Made by a program: the position numbers and the translations under genes. From Sequoia sempervirens (Eukaryota; Streptophyta; Pinopsida; Cupressales; Cupressaceae): a stretch of DNA of 64,000 nt. Numbering within the stretch: the stretch's first letter is position 1; every line of letters starts with the position of its first letter. Below are positions 1 through 11,004 of this stretch, piece after piece. The stretch is from assembly GCA_007258455.2 (NCBI GenBank), contig VDFB02270651.1:702981360-703045359 (forward strand), given 5' to 3'. A model generated the notes under the pieces. That model did no database searches. It worked only from the letters and a program-made list of their open reading frames with translations, and was not told the DNA's origin.

Positions 1-931
1 TATATACTCAGTTATGTAGTTGCAATTTTAGTTATTGAAAGTGAAATGGGGGAAAATGTGGGTGATGGATTTTGAATGGGGAGTATGCACCTTCACTTTC
101 CTTCCTTATTTCATTAGGAAAAGGCGATCCCCTAGGGTAATATTGACTTTCAACCCTTAGATGAGTCATCCTTAATGAAGATCTTGTTGTTTTCCTTATG
201 ACCTAAGATGGGGTAAATTAGCTTGAAATGCAATTTTAGGAGATGAATGAAAAATACTAAATGAATGCAATGATGCAATGTAACACATGAAACCTCTAAA
301 TTAAACCTTAATATGACAAAATCTAGAAACTTTCAACAGATCTGAGAAGGATTGGATTTTATGCACCTATCACAAAAAGGTTGTGCTGAGTGTCCTCCTG
401 GGACTCATTCGCCCAAGGGTGAATGAGTCTTGATACAAGGGTTGAAAATATTCTTTCAAAGTACTCTAGTCCTTGGTCTACACTCCTAATTCCCCCAGGT
501 TACATAATCAACAATTTGGAAATAAATTTTGAAAGTGAGTCTTGGTGGCTTGATGACAATGTTGACAACTTCTGAAACTTTGACAACTTTTGCAATTTTT
601 CTCTTTTGATAGATCTTCAATCCTTCTTCAACCTAAGATTTGCAAAACACACAAGAGGGAAAAATTGTTTGTTTTTCGTGAATGGGGTTTTCCTTGGTCA
701 AACCCCATTTTGTTAATTAAACCTTGAAATGAAACAATGAAACATGGAAGGAATAATGAATGAACAATTTCTATGTTGCAACTCACCAAACCCTTGATTT
801 AAAACCCTTGAAGGACTGAAACTTAGTAGATATCTCCAATGTCTTGATCTTGTATGCATGACTTGATTGATGATATGATCTTAATGCTTGAATCTTGACT
901 TGAATGCTTGAAACCTACATCACAATGTTAG
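1..931 (-). repeat. Outer element R: 3' LTR, segment 1 of 3
   Basis: From about position 43 this stretch aligns by eye with 30567-31415 (shared phrases include GTGGGTGATGGATTTTGAATG and the TTGACAACTTTTGC region). It is the distal part of an LTR whose continuation lies at 12289-12331 and 25380-25885, after removal of two inserted elements. Orientation is minus: the LTR begins TGTAGTGTC at 25885 and a polypurine tract abuts it there. The LTR continues leftwards out of the window. It last carries GTTAG (927-931), the target-site copy made by the next insertion. No coding capacity is seen. Confidence 0.75.
402..429. repeat. 13-bp hairpin in LTR of R
   Basis: Arms GACTCATTCGCCC (402-414) and GGGTGAATGAGTC (417-429) pair over 13 positions with one G-T wobble and a 2-nt loop. 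The same hairpin sits in the other LTR copy at 30924-30951, with different but still pairable bases. Function is unknown. Confidence 0.6.
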
Positions 932-2220
932 CGATGAGTCCAAATAATGGCTCAATTTTGATAGGGTTTATCATATATTTGTTGTTGTTACTATGGAATT
1001 TAGCACCTAGTTATTGAAACTCTCTATGTAATTTCCCTAAATTTATGAACCTTGGGCATGAACTTATCCTTGTGACTTTTGATAATATTAACCTGCTATG
1101 TGATATATTTGTATTAATTTTACTTGTAATTGAATGAATGATATTCTAAGATGATTATGGATACAAAATTGTTTTGTGCACACTAATGTTATTATGTTGG
1201 TTCACATTAAAGATGTAGATATTAATGAATCTTGTGAGGTGGAAGAGGTTCATGCTAGCTAGCTAGTTTCTAAAGAAGTCAAAAAGATCATCATTAAAGA
1301 GGTCAATGGAGGAAAACTTCTAATGGAGGGGAACTTCCAGCTCTTGTGGAAGTTGTAACTTACCTTTAAATGATTATGTTTATTAGTTAAGAAAATCTAG
1401 GAAGTGTTGTTGTGTTGGATCCTCATTGAGGCAAGTATATTTTGACTAAATCTAGCACATGCATAACTTCCTCCCTCTTTTTGATGCTTTCAATAAATGG
1501 CGTCTCCTATTCTATTGGAGTTGATTGCCTAGTTAGTTAGGAATTAGTTAGAATCTTTTCTCCTATAAATAATGGTCAGATGCCCCTTTTCACAAGGTTG
1601 GATGTTCTAAGATTATACTTGCATTTTTCAGTTTCAAGTAATACAGTCTTATTGCTAATATGATGCAATCATTTTTTCAATAAATAAAATGATACTTTGA
1701 TTTGCTGCATCTGAGTTAGCTTAGGGAAGACTCATTCAAGGGGGGCCACTTGGTGAGAATTCCATCCATTTAGTTTAATAGTTACTTTTCTATTCAACAA
1801 TTAGTTTTAGTCTTAGCAGTTGTCTGTTCCTGTAGCCATTGGAACACTATTTTGTGAATATTCTTGCAGCCAAGGCAGACATAGTAACTTCTTGTCTGTT
1901 TGCTGGGATTTATGTTTATGTCATCCATTTTTAGTTTAGTTGTTGATGTTTAGTTTAGTTGATAATTCATGCTCAGTGCTTATGCTAGTGCCCTTCCAAC
2001 ATTTTATTTTTTAGTACTATTTCCTTTCTAGTTGTAGGATAAGAATGACTACAGTTGAGTCCTAGTGCACATATAGTGTTGACCCATTTCAAGTTCACAT
2101 CCCTGGGTTGAAAATGAAATGAACCTTCACAATGAGCAAGATAACTACTTAGTGTAGATATATAATCTCTAAGTTACAACTTTAGGGGCTTAGTTATTGA
2201 ACCATTAGAGGAGGCCAACA
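932..2220 (+). repeat. E1 5' LTR
   Basis: A 1289-bp direct repeat of 11005-12288. It begins CGATGAGTCC (the 3' copy has TGATGAGTCC, so the original TG has mutated to CG) and ends CCAACA. It includes a TATA box at 1564 and an AATAAA at 1679. A short ORF-like patch around 1200-1380 recurs in the 3' copy and is most likely non-coding LTR sequence. Confidence 0.9.
1564..1570 (+). promoter_or_regulatory. TATA box of E1 LTR promoter
   Basis: TATAAAT within CTCCTATAAATAATGG, about 630 bp into the LTR. The same motif is kept at 11634-11640 in the 3' LTR. AATAAA at 1679-1684, about 115 bp downstream, is a plausible polyadenylation signal marking the R region. Confidence 0.6.
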
Positions 2221-2224
2221 TTTT

Positions 2225-2242
2225 TAGCGTCATTGCCAAGGA
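2225..2242 (+). other. E1 primer-binding site, tRNA-Asp type
   Basis: The sequence starting TAGCGTCATTGCC lies 4 nt after the LTR. Compared with the plant tRNA-Asp complement TGGCGCCGTTGCCGGGGA it matches 13 of 18 positions, and all five differences are G-to-A or C-to-T. The position and the TTTT spacer are as expected for Athila-type elements. Confidence 0.8.
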
Positions 2243-2404
2243 TGGTGTCAAACTAGGAAGTTCTTTGGAGTCATTTCTAGTTCCTTTCTTGTTTTAGTAT
2301 CTCTGAAGTTTTTTCTTAGCATACCCTTCATTTGAGAAAAGTAACCATCTGCTATTCTTTCACCAATTCTTTATGTGAGTTGGATGATACTAAGTTAATA
2401 CCAC

Positions 2405-4190
2405 ATGCATAGAGGTAGGAGAAGAGATTCTCATGTGAGATTCCTTCCTAATGACCCTAATCTTGATAACTAGCTAGTTGAGCTTCAAAATCTACCAAGA
2501 GACAAAGAAGAAGAGGAGGAAAATCCTTTTGCTGATGCATTTCCCAATTTGACTAGTTCTGAAACTTCCTCTGAAGAGAAATTTTCCCAAAACCTGATTG
2601 AGAATCCATTTGCTTTAGCACTCCATCAAGTAAATATGGCTAGTCAAAATCCAAATAGACCTAACCAACCATATTTTCCATTTCCTATCACCCACTAGAA
2701 TTAAGTTGATAACCTCAAGAACATCCCTGCTTCAATTTTTCCTAAGTTCTATGGGCTTGTAATAGAAGACCTTGACACTTTCTTGTTTGAGTTTGATATT
2801 CTCTATAGAAGTTATGACTATACTACTAATGCTCATAGGCTTAAATTGTTTCCTACTACCTTGAAAGAAGTTGCATTAAGATGGTTTATGAGCTTAGGTA
2901 GGAATATTGTAGAGACTTGGGATGATATGAAAACAAATTTTCTTGAGAAGTATAAAGAATACTGTAGGGTAAGTGATATGAGAGGAGATGATATCTTCAG
3001 GATGCAACAAAAGGAAGATGATATTTTAGAGGACTATAATTCAAGGTTCCTATTTTTCCTATAGAAATCTCCACATCATGCACTGAATGAAGAGTCTAAA
3101 AAGTTGCTCTTCCTTAGAGGGATAAATGAAAACTACATTAATGCTTTGGACCTGACAAGAGGAGGAGATATCACCCAAGTTCCCTAGGATGATATTAAGA
3201 AGATATGTCAGAACTACTCCAAGGAAACTCTAAAGAAAGGAAGAGGTTACCAATATTTTATGGGTAAATCCTCCACTAATGGAGTTTCAAGGATGGAAAT
3301 CACTCATATGTTGGTAAATTTCAAGTAGGATATCATAAACAATATGGCTACTCAGTTAGACACTCTTCAAGCAAAGAAGAAACAAGAGGAGGAAAAAGAA
3401 ATGTTGGCAGAATATTGTTCTCATTACAGGTAGAAGAAGAAGGACTGCAAATGCAAAATGGTAGCCAACATTGATAGCAAGAAAATTCCACTAGAATTCA
3501 GGCTAGTTTAGGTTGATGATGATTAGGTTTTCTACATTGCACGAAGAATACCATGGGCTTATGCACCTGGAAATCAATGGAAACCCCTATACCCATCCCA
3601 ATTTGGAGGCTATCCACCTCAATCTTGGAACAACCCTCCAAATACCTGGCCCAATTACCAAAACTCTCCACCCTAGTGGCAACAATTCTAAGGGAATTGG
3701 CAACAACCTTCAGGAAACTGGTAGCAAACATCCCAATGGAGGGGAGGACAACAATGGTGAAACCAAGCAAATGGTTACATGCAACCACCTCCATAGCCTC
3801 AACAACCTACCATAATGCCTCCTCCTACTAGCTCAAACTCTAGCACACCTAGACCTACTCAGTTACCAACTCAACCCACACCTAACCCAAATAACAAACC
3901 ACAACAACAACATGTGTACTTTGCAGATCCCAATCAATTTCCTGCATGTGTTATGAGTGTGAGTGATATTCATCTGCGTTTAGGAACAAATTTTTCATCT
4001 CATTCCACTCCTATCATAAAAAAAATTCTTGTGGAAGAAGAGAAGCATCAAAATCTATCTAATATCCCTCCTTAGTCAAGTGTACCCAAGAATCTTGAAC
4101 TAGTTCAACAGTCTAATCAAGACCCACCATTTCCTCAAAGGTTAGAAGTTGTTAAACAAAAGGAAGAGAAGAAAGAAAAAAACCTTTGAT
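2405..4190 (+). pseudogene. gag: E1 gag (capsid polyprotein), decayed
   Basis: Encodes the structural Gag that would form the retrotransposon particle. From ATG 2405 one frame can be followed to about 4180, interrupted only by single stops. The capsid core of the Retrotrans_gag type lies at 2783-3061 (FEFDILYRSY, ALRWFMSL, and TWDDMKTNFLEKY motifs). A Q/W/N/P/G-rich tail follows at about 3560-3900; no CCHC knuckle was recognised. Fourteen in-frame stops were located between 2405 and 3800. Eleven are TAG (2471, 2696, 3062, 3185, 3326, 3431, 3509, 3524, 3674, 3722, 3794), two TAA (2702, 3689) and one TGA (3758). The context usually suggests an original CAG, CAA or TGG. The frame is lost at an A-run near 4177-4182; pol continues in a different frame. 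Confidence 0.85.
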
Positions 4191-4193
4191 ATT

Positions 4194-5160
4194 ATGGATC
4201 AGTTGAAACACATATGTGTCAAGATACCCTTGTTCTAGGCCATAAAAGATGTCCCCATATATAGTACATCAATCAAGGAAGCATTTCTCAAAAAGCCAGG
4301 GAGGAAAATGAAGGACCCCACTACCATTCATGTGATAGTGTAGTTGGCAGATATCATGCTTGGGAAAGTCACTGTTCCTAAATATACTGACCTAGGTAGT
4401 CCTATAGTTGGAGTCATTATAAATGGGGTCCAACTAAAGAATGCTCTAATAGACTTAGGAGTAGAAATTAATGTGATGACTAAGGATATCCTGCAACAAC
4501 TGAATGTTGCAAATATGAGACCTAATCCTACTGTCCTACAACTTGTTGATAGTTCCACTATCAAACCAAATGGTATAGTAGAACACCTTGTTGTTACTCT
4601 AGACTCTTGGGAGTACCTAGTAGATTTCATGATCCTTTCCCCTAAAGCTACATTGGGAGGGTATCCCATTACTTTGGGTAGGCTATGGTTAGCTACAACA
4701 GATGCTTACATTGGATGTTGGTTAGGGGACATGACTATTTCTAATGGGAGAAGAACTAAAAATTTTGTCCTCTATCCTCCTGCTCAACCATCCCATGATA
4801 TGGATAACCCCATATGGCCACATGTTGGAGAAGAGGTCAAAGAAGTCAATTCAGTGGCACAACTCATGATGATAGGCAAGAGTCCTTTTATGCAGATTCA
4901 GGAAGAAGATGAAATATTATCCCATATAATTTAGAACCATTGTGAAGTGCATGAAGAATCATCCACTCATGAATCTGGTTCTACATGTCCATTGCAAACA
5001 CTTCTACCAGCTCCTCCTACACCTAAATTTCTTATAGCAAAATATATGATTCATACATTGTTATTTCCTGAACTAAAAATTCCAAGCATTAGTGAAACAA
5101 CCATGATTGAGTTGACCACACAAGTATAAGTTTCAAAGGGAAAACATCTGAATATTAACA
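4194..5160 (+). pseudogene. E1 aspartic protease region
   Basis: A retropepsin-type protease that would cut the polyprotein. The best stretch is 4344-4934, with the active-site-like motif ALIDLGVEINVM (canonical plant form is DLGAS) and the C-terminal motif LGRLWLAT. Asp of the motif is present. The Ala-Ser after Gly is replaced by Val-Glu, so activity is doubtful. The frame upstream starts near ATG 4194 and carries TAG at 4341. After TAG 4932 the same frame continues to TAA 5127 and then into RT. It lies directly between gag and RT, as expected. Confidence 0.8.
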
Positions 5161-5950
5161 AGCTGAGCCAAGAGTAGCAGTTGTCCCTGAAAAACCTCTT
5201 GAAGTTGCATCAACATGCATTTGCATGGGATTACCATGACATGAAAGGATTGGATCCCAAGCTCTGTCCTCATAGGATCTACATTAGAGATGACTACACA
5301 CCAGTAAGGTAACCATGAAGGAGAATCAACCCTACATTGAGGGAGATTGTAAAAGGGGAACTACACTAGTTATTGGATGCAAGATTTATCTACCCTATCT
5401 TAGACAACCAATGGGTGTCCCCATTTGTAATTGTGCCTAAAAAGGGAGGTAAATGGAGAGTTTCTGTTGACTATAGAGAACTAAAATTTTCCACCAAAAA
5501 GGATCATTTCCCCCTTCCTTTTATAGACCAAGTATTGGATTCACCTACAGGAAAGCAGTATTTTTTTTCCTACATGGATTCAGTGGTTATATCAAATACA
5601 GATTGCACCTGACCAGGAAAAGACAACTTTTACTTGTCCTTGGGGGACTTATGGCTATTAAGTACTCCCATTTGGTTTATGTAATGCACCTACAACCTTT
5701 CAAAGAGTAGTTATTAGTATATTCTCAGATATCTCACATGATTGCACATAAATCTACATGGATGATTTTACTACTTATGGTGTTGATTTTGCAAAAGCAT
5801 TAGAAAACCTAAGGAAAGTTTTGTAGAGATGTGAGGACCATAATCTATCCTTGAATAGTGAGAAATGCTTTATGATGATGTAGGAGGGAGTAGTCCTTGG
5901 CCATTATATCTCTTAGAAGGGAATTCAAATGGACCTAACCAAGATTGAGG
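5161..5950 (+). pseudogene. E1 reverse transcriptase
   Basis: The Ty3-type RT that copies element RNA into DNA. Visible landmarks in order are: an N-terminal stretch with AFAWDYHDMKGLDP (about 5216-5257); WVSPFVIVPKKGGKWRVSVDYREL (about 5410-5480; the fingers, with the VDYREL signature); KDHFPLPFIDQVLD; TTFTCPWGTYGY and LPFGLCNAP in a shifted frame; and the catalytic box YMDDF at 5755-5769 with both Asp retained. At least two small deletions break the frame around 5570-5590 (in the DGFSGY segment). TAG and TAA stops are scattered through the rest. Beyond the catalytic box, EKCFMMM and VLGHYIS mark the thumb. Confidence 0.9.
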
Positions 5951-6535
5951 TGATTACTAATATTCCTATTCTTGTCAAACAAAAAAATGTTAGAAGCTTC
6001 CTGGGACATGAAGGATACTATAGGCCCTTCATAAAAGATTTCAGTAAGATTTCAACACCACTTTATAATCTTCTAACTAAAGATGTTGAGTTCCAATGGA
6101 CAAAGGATTGTGATAAAACATTCTCTAATTTAAAGACAACCTTAACCCATGCTCTTGTGCTCAAAGGCCCTAATTGGGAACTCCCTTTCCATATTCAAAC
6201 AAATGCATCTGATTATGCTATAGGGGATATCTTGGGACAAAAGGAGGGAGAAATTGAGAATGCAATCTACTTTTTCAGCAAGAACCTAAAAGGAGATGAG
6301 TTTAACTACATAGTGATAGAGAAGGAGATGTTGGTAGTCATTTATGCTCTCAATAAGTTCAGGCATTATATAATAGGATATCAAATATTTTTTCATATAG
6401 ACCATGTAGCCATAAGATACCTTATGAACAAGCCCTTGATTTCAGGAAGGCTAGCAAGGTGGTTTCTTTTAATGTAGGAATTTGATATCACCATTGTAGA
6501 CAAACCGGGTAAGGAAATTTTTGTGGCAAAATTTC
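5951..6535 (+). pseudogene. E1 RT connection and RNase H
   Basis: RNase H degrades the RNA strand after first-strand synthesis. The frame 5929-6477 is the longest clean pol stretch. It contains the connection segment (SFLGHEGYYRPFIKDFSKI), then the RNase H landmarks TNASDYAIGDILGQ, FNYIVIEKEMLVVIYAL and KFRHYIIGYQ. The usual first catalytic Asp of the CDASD motif reads Asn here (a single G-to-A change), so the copy is inactive. A TAG at 6475 separates it from the linker EFDITIVDKPGKE that leads into integrase. Confidence 0.88.
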
Positions 6536-6539
6536 TATC

Positions 6540-7881
6540 CAGATTGACCACATCAGAGGACAATGAAGTCATTGATGACTCCTTTCTTGATGAAAATTTG
6601 TTTTCCATTAGTGTGTACACACCTTGGTATGTAGATATAGCCAATTATTTGGTTACATGGAGAGTTCCCCCTCATTTCTCTCCAAAGGAGAGCAAGGTTC
6701 TTATTGAGAAAAAATTTCCATTCTCATGGATTGTAGGTTGTTTATTCTATATTAGACCAGATCATGTGATGATAAGATGTGTAAGAGAGGACAAAACCTA
6801 TGATATACTACATGCATGTCATAATGAACCTTGTGGAGGGAACTTTGTAGCTAAGAGGACAATCATGGAGATTCTCATTACAAGGTATTACTAGCCCACA
6901 CTTCATAATGATGTAGAAAAGTACACCAGGAAGTGTGATAGATTTCATAGGATGGTTTGACCAACTAAATCAGATGAGATGCCTCTATACCCTTAAGTAG
7001 TCATCACACCATTTGATAAATGGGGACTTGATTTTGTAGGTCCAATTGATCCACCATCAAATGGAAAATCTTACATCTTGGTTTGCACTAACTATGTGAC
7101 TAAGTGGGTTGAGGTCAAAGCTATGAAACATGCTAGAGACAATAAAGTTACATAATTCCTCTATGAAGAAATCTTCACACGATATGGAGTCCTAGAGAGA
7201 TAGTCAGGGATCAAGGGGCTTAGTTTACATCAAATCTTGTCACAACACTAGTCAATGAATATAATGTAAGGCATAAGAAATATACACCCTATCACCCTCA
7301 AGCCAATGGCCAGTCTGAGGTAACAAATAGGGAAATATAGGCTATTTTGACCAAAATAGTGGCTATTTCCAGAAGTTGTTTAGGCTTATAGAACCACTTG
7401 GAAAACAACCACTAGTTTTACTCCTTTTAAATTACTGTATGGAAAAAAAACCATGATGCCTATAGAGTTTGAACATAAAACTCTTAGGACAATACTAGAC
7501 CTTGGGATGAATATGTCTAAGGAATAGAAGGATAGGATCATGCAACTAAATGCCTTGGATGAGATTAGGAAATTAGCCTTTCATCATGCTAAGATGGTGC
7601 AAAATCAGAGAATCAAATGGCATGACAAATACATAAAGGAAAAGAAGCTCCAACTAGGTGACTGGGCACTTTATGATTCTAGGTATAAAGACAATGCAGG
7701 AAAACTGCAAACTAGGTGGTTGGGACCATATGAAGTTGCAAAAGTCTTCTCCAATGATGTTGTTCAACTCACAAAAATTGATCATGTCAGATTCAATCTC
7801 TTGGTCAATGGTCATCATCTCAGGTTATACCATAAACCCTCTTCCAAACAAGAATTCATACAACAATTTATTGAACAATAG
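6540..7881 (+). pseudogene. E1 integrase
   Basis: A DDE integrase that would insert the cDNA. The zinc-binding HHCC region is at about 6805-6950 (HACHNEPCGG, then KCDRFHR; the fourth ligand, normally Cys, reads Phe). In the catalytic core the first Asp is in WGLDFVGP (7030-7032) and the second is in DQGA (7209-7211, shifted frame). Glu is in NGQSEVTNRE (7317-7319). The second Asp to Glu spacing is 36 codons, the DD35E arrangement. The C-terminal segment 7540-7881 is open and ends with TRWLGPYEV and NGHHLRLYHK, typical of Ty3 integrase C-termini. Frameshifts near 7195 and 7365 and several TAG stops disable it. It ends at TAG 7879. Confidence 0.9.
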
Positions 7882-8640
7882 ACCTCCAAAGTTTTTGCAT
7901 TCGAAGGAAGAAAACCTTGTGTCCATCCTTCTGATTAGTCAAGCTACTCATCCATCTCCATCAATAAATCTATCTGCTCATCCATCTCCATCCTTTCTCT
8001 CTCTTCTATAACTCTACCATCACTTCACTCCATCATCACTTCATTTAATAAGATCAACTGTACTTTGAAAGTAACCCATACTTCCACATTCTTTGCAAAC
8101 GACACTCTAAATTTTTAGGTACGTGCATAATAACCTAATGCATCTTAATTATCTTAAATTTCTTTAATTACTGTAAATTAATATTGATATTTCACATAGC
8201 AAATATTTATACTCTGCCCTATCACATCATAATTACATCCTATCCTATGCGGACACATGCTTTAATTTAGGTTGGGGGAGAGGAGTGTGAACCCATGTGT
8301 CCACGTGTCATACATGTCATTCATGTGTTAGCATGGCAGAAAATTTAAAATAATATAGTTGAAATGACGACCTGCATCTATGATATGACACTTGTCACTA
8401 CCATTTTCTTTGATGATGTCCCTCCTTTATGTCTTGTTTCCTTAGTCATAGTCATAATGTCACCAAAAAGGTAAATTGAAGAGTCTTACAACATTGGCAT
8501 TTGCACTGGAGAAGAGTTGCAGGATGCATAAAGAAATTGGATTTTCAGAAGGAGGATTGCAGTAAAGAATATTTTGTAGAGGTGTTTTCCAGATTGTGAG
8601 TAGAAGCAATGGGAGGGTAGCTAATCAGAAATGAACCTAT
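7882..8640 (+). other. E1 spacer between integrase and the env-position ORF
   Basis: No protein domain recognised. It holds a run of CATCC-rich sequence (7930-8030). From 8459 there is weakly coding-like sequence that may belong to the ORF that follows. An internal promoter or splice acceptor for that ORF would sit here, but none can be picked out by eye. Confidence 0.4.
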
Positions 8641-10120
8641 AGTTCATCAAGTGATACTGCAGGATGCACTCTCTCTGGCTGAATTCAAAAATTGTGGATG
8701 GTTAGACTAATTTATGAAACTAGATAGTTTTAATGAGGACATTGCTTTGGAATTTTCACAAACACTCTCTGATGGTAAGGCAATGGTGAAAGGGCTAGAA
8801 GTTATAGTCACTAAAGAGAGGATTGCTGAAGTAATAGGTTTTCCTGCTAAAGGAGAACCCTGCCCTGTTTCTAAGGATGGTAGGTCAGCTAGGGTAGAAT
8901 TCACTGAACCTAGTGATAATCCGCTTGTGGTAGAAAAACAAGGAACAAGAACTTCTTTTCCAAAAAAATGGAAACAAGTTTCTATCTACATTATCAAATA
9001 TATTACTTGCGAGGGTTGCCAGTCATGCCTTCATTATGTACATTTCAAAATTTTGAACCACATGAGACATGGTAGGAGAATGAATGTGCCAATCATGTAC
9101 AATCTTCTTTCAATCATGGTAGCTAAAACACAAAAAGGTAGGGAAAACTCTGTTTTCCATCATTGTTTGATTAAATTGTTAGTAGAAAAATATTTGCAAG
9201 AAGTGTCTAGTATGTCATGGGAAGAATTTTTGAGCATTGATTAGTTCAAATTAGAAAATTTGGGTCCTAGAGGTCAACCTCGAGCTCATAGGGTTAGTAG
9301 GGGTGAGAGGGTTACTAAAACCACTCCTGGAGCTTCAACTTCTGGCACAAACCCTCCTGCAGTAGAATCAACAGTAGAAATTGGCTCCTTTGAATATGAG
9401 TATTCAGATGAAGAAAGTTCATCCTCGGACCCTAATGTCAATGTTCTCCCTAAAAATCTAGTTCATACTAGGGATTCCATTCGAAAAGAGGAAGCACAAA
9501 TGTGAGAGGAAAAAATTAGAAAAGGGAAGGCTAAGAAGCAAAAACCAAAAATAGTAAAACCTATCCCTAGAAAATGGAAAGCTGATGACATTGGTCATCC
9601 TACAGTGGCTGAGAAACATAAAATCCCTCTAAAGAAATCAAAACCAACTGAGCCAGATACTAACATTCCTGCAAAAAGGAGCCCTAGACTTAGAAGGACA
9701 CTTAGGAAGGAGACAAAAGCTCATAAGGGGTAGGTAAATATAGAAGTGGAAGAATATTTTGAGGAACAAGAAAACATAGGATTGGCAGAGCTTGCTACTA
9801 TTGTAGAGTAGGTTGAAAATTAGGAACCATTACAACCAGAGCAAGATGAACAACAAGAACCACTACAACTGGACCAATTTGAACAACATGAGCTGGTGCA
9901 AGGAAAGATCCTAGTAGGAAAACATAAACCTCCTACCTTTTCATGGGCATCAGTAGCCCTGGAATTATGGAATGAAATGCAAAAAAAGAGGAAGAGTGGA
10001 ATAAAGAAAGACTTAAGCTACAAGAAGTTAATAAGAAAAATTCAGAAATTGAGGAAAAGAAAACAAATATTACTGCATTAAAGGATAAGGTAGACAATTT
10101 GGTGGCCCTAGTACCACAAA
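8640..10120 (+). pseudogene. E1 env-position ORF, unidentified protein
   Basis: Downstream of integrase a second coding region follows one frame from about 8640 past 9505. The N-terminal globular part (8714-9244, 176 residues) contains FNEDIALEFSQTL, KGLEVIVTKERIAEVIGFP and a Cys/His-containing stretch near 9008-9060. After a TAG at 9242 comes a Ser/Glu/Lys-rich middle (9260-9730), then an acidic Q/E-rich segment and a basic coiled-coil-like stretch (9950-10120). Stops are mostly TAG. No signal peptide or membrane helix is evident, so it is not an obvious envelope protein. Its place matches the extra ORF of Athila-lineage elements. The N-terminal layout also recalls unassigned plant transposon-associated proteins, but I cannot name a family. 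Confidence 0.65.
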
Positions 10121-10990
10121 TGATGGCATGCAGAACTCTGCCATGGATATATGCACTACATTTAAAGGAGCGTCATATTTATTTCAAGTTGTCAAGGATC
10201 ATTTCTAGTTTAAGCCTTTCCATTGAAACACCATAGGAATTTTTCCAATCCTACCAATCCTCTCCTCTTGAAGTTTAAAATTTGGTGTGTGAATTGTACT
10301 TGCATAATTATGTTGTTCCTAATGACCATGACTAGAATCTATTGTTATACATTGGGGATATTCACTTGTGGGCATTCATGTCATGGATCCAAAATGAAAT
10401 CAGCTGGGGGTAGCAATTTAAAATATATAGAGAAAGAGAAATCCATACCCCCTTGTCTCTGAGAGCTGAATCAAGTAACCCTTTAGACATTTACTACACA
10501 TGGCACACAATTATTTATAATATGGAGTACAAAAACATGATCATTCCTGCTAGGGAGGAAGCATACCAGGAATATGAGCATATAGCTACTACTACAGGAA
10601 AAATAGTATTGGGGTATATATCATAGAGATGGAATGATCTTCTAGATCAGTTGAAACAAGCCGAATCTCATTCCCTACAAAATTACTATGCAACTTGCAA
10701 AAGAAGCATTAGTTACATGCATCTTGGGAGGATGAAGTATCACTATTGGATTCCATTGATATTTCAGCCACCAATCTTGTTGTGGCCAATACCAGATTAC
10801 AAAAACTATCAGTATGATGTAGATACAAAAAGGCCAAGGTGGAATAGATTGGAAAGCAATCAGGGGCTCTATTGGGATCCAAATTCATATACTGTAGAGA
10901 CTGATCAAGGACAGACAATAATTGGTGACTTCAAGGCTTTGACAAGGCAACATAATAGAGTTCCCTCTATTGGAGGATGATCAGATCATT
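10121..10990 (+). pseudogene. E1 env-position ORF, decayed C-terminal part
   Basis: Coding character continues but is scattered across frames, including 10223-10462 and 10651-10980. The latter is rich in Tyr, Trp and Pro (HYWIPLIFQPP, LLWPIPDYKNYQYDVD). Its end lies about 10 bp before the polypurine tract, so it is probably the C-terminus of the same protein. No catalytic motif is seen. Confidence 0.5.
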
Positions 10991-11004
10991 GGGTTGGGGG
11001 GAGA
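10991..11004 (+). other. E1 polypurine tract
   Basis: GGGTTGGGGGGAGA directly precedes the 3' LTR start TGATGAGTCC. It is the plus-strand primer site of an LTR element. Confidence 0.8.

Noticed and set aside
4170..4200. Programmed gag-pol frameshift at the A-run in E1
   Set aside because: One decayed copy cannot separate a programmed site from a one-base insertion in a homopolymer, and relatives usually have one gag-pol frame.
8707..8904. Minus-strand frame opposite the env-position ORF
   Set aside because: Shadow of the longer plus-strand reading that continues in one frame on both sides.
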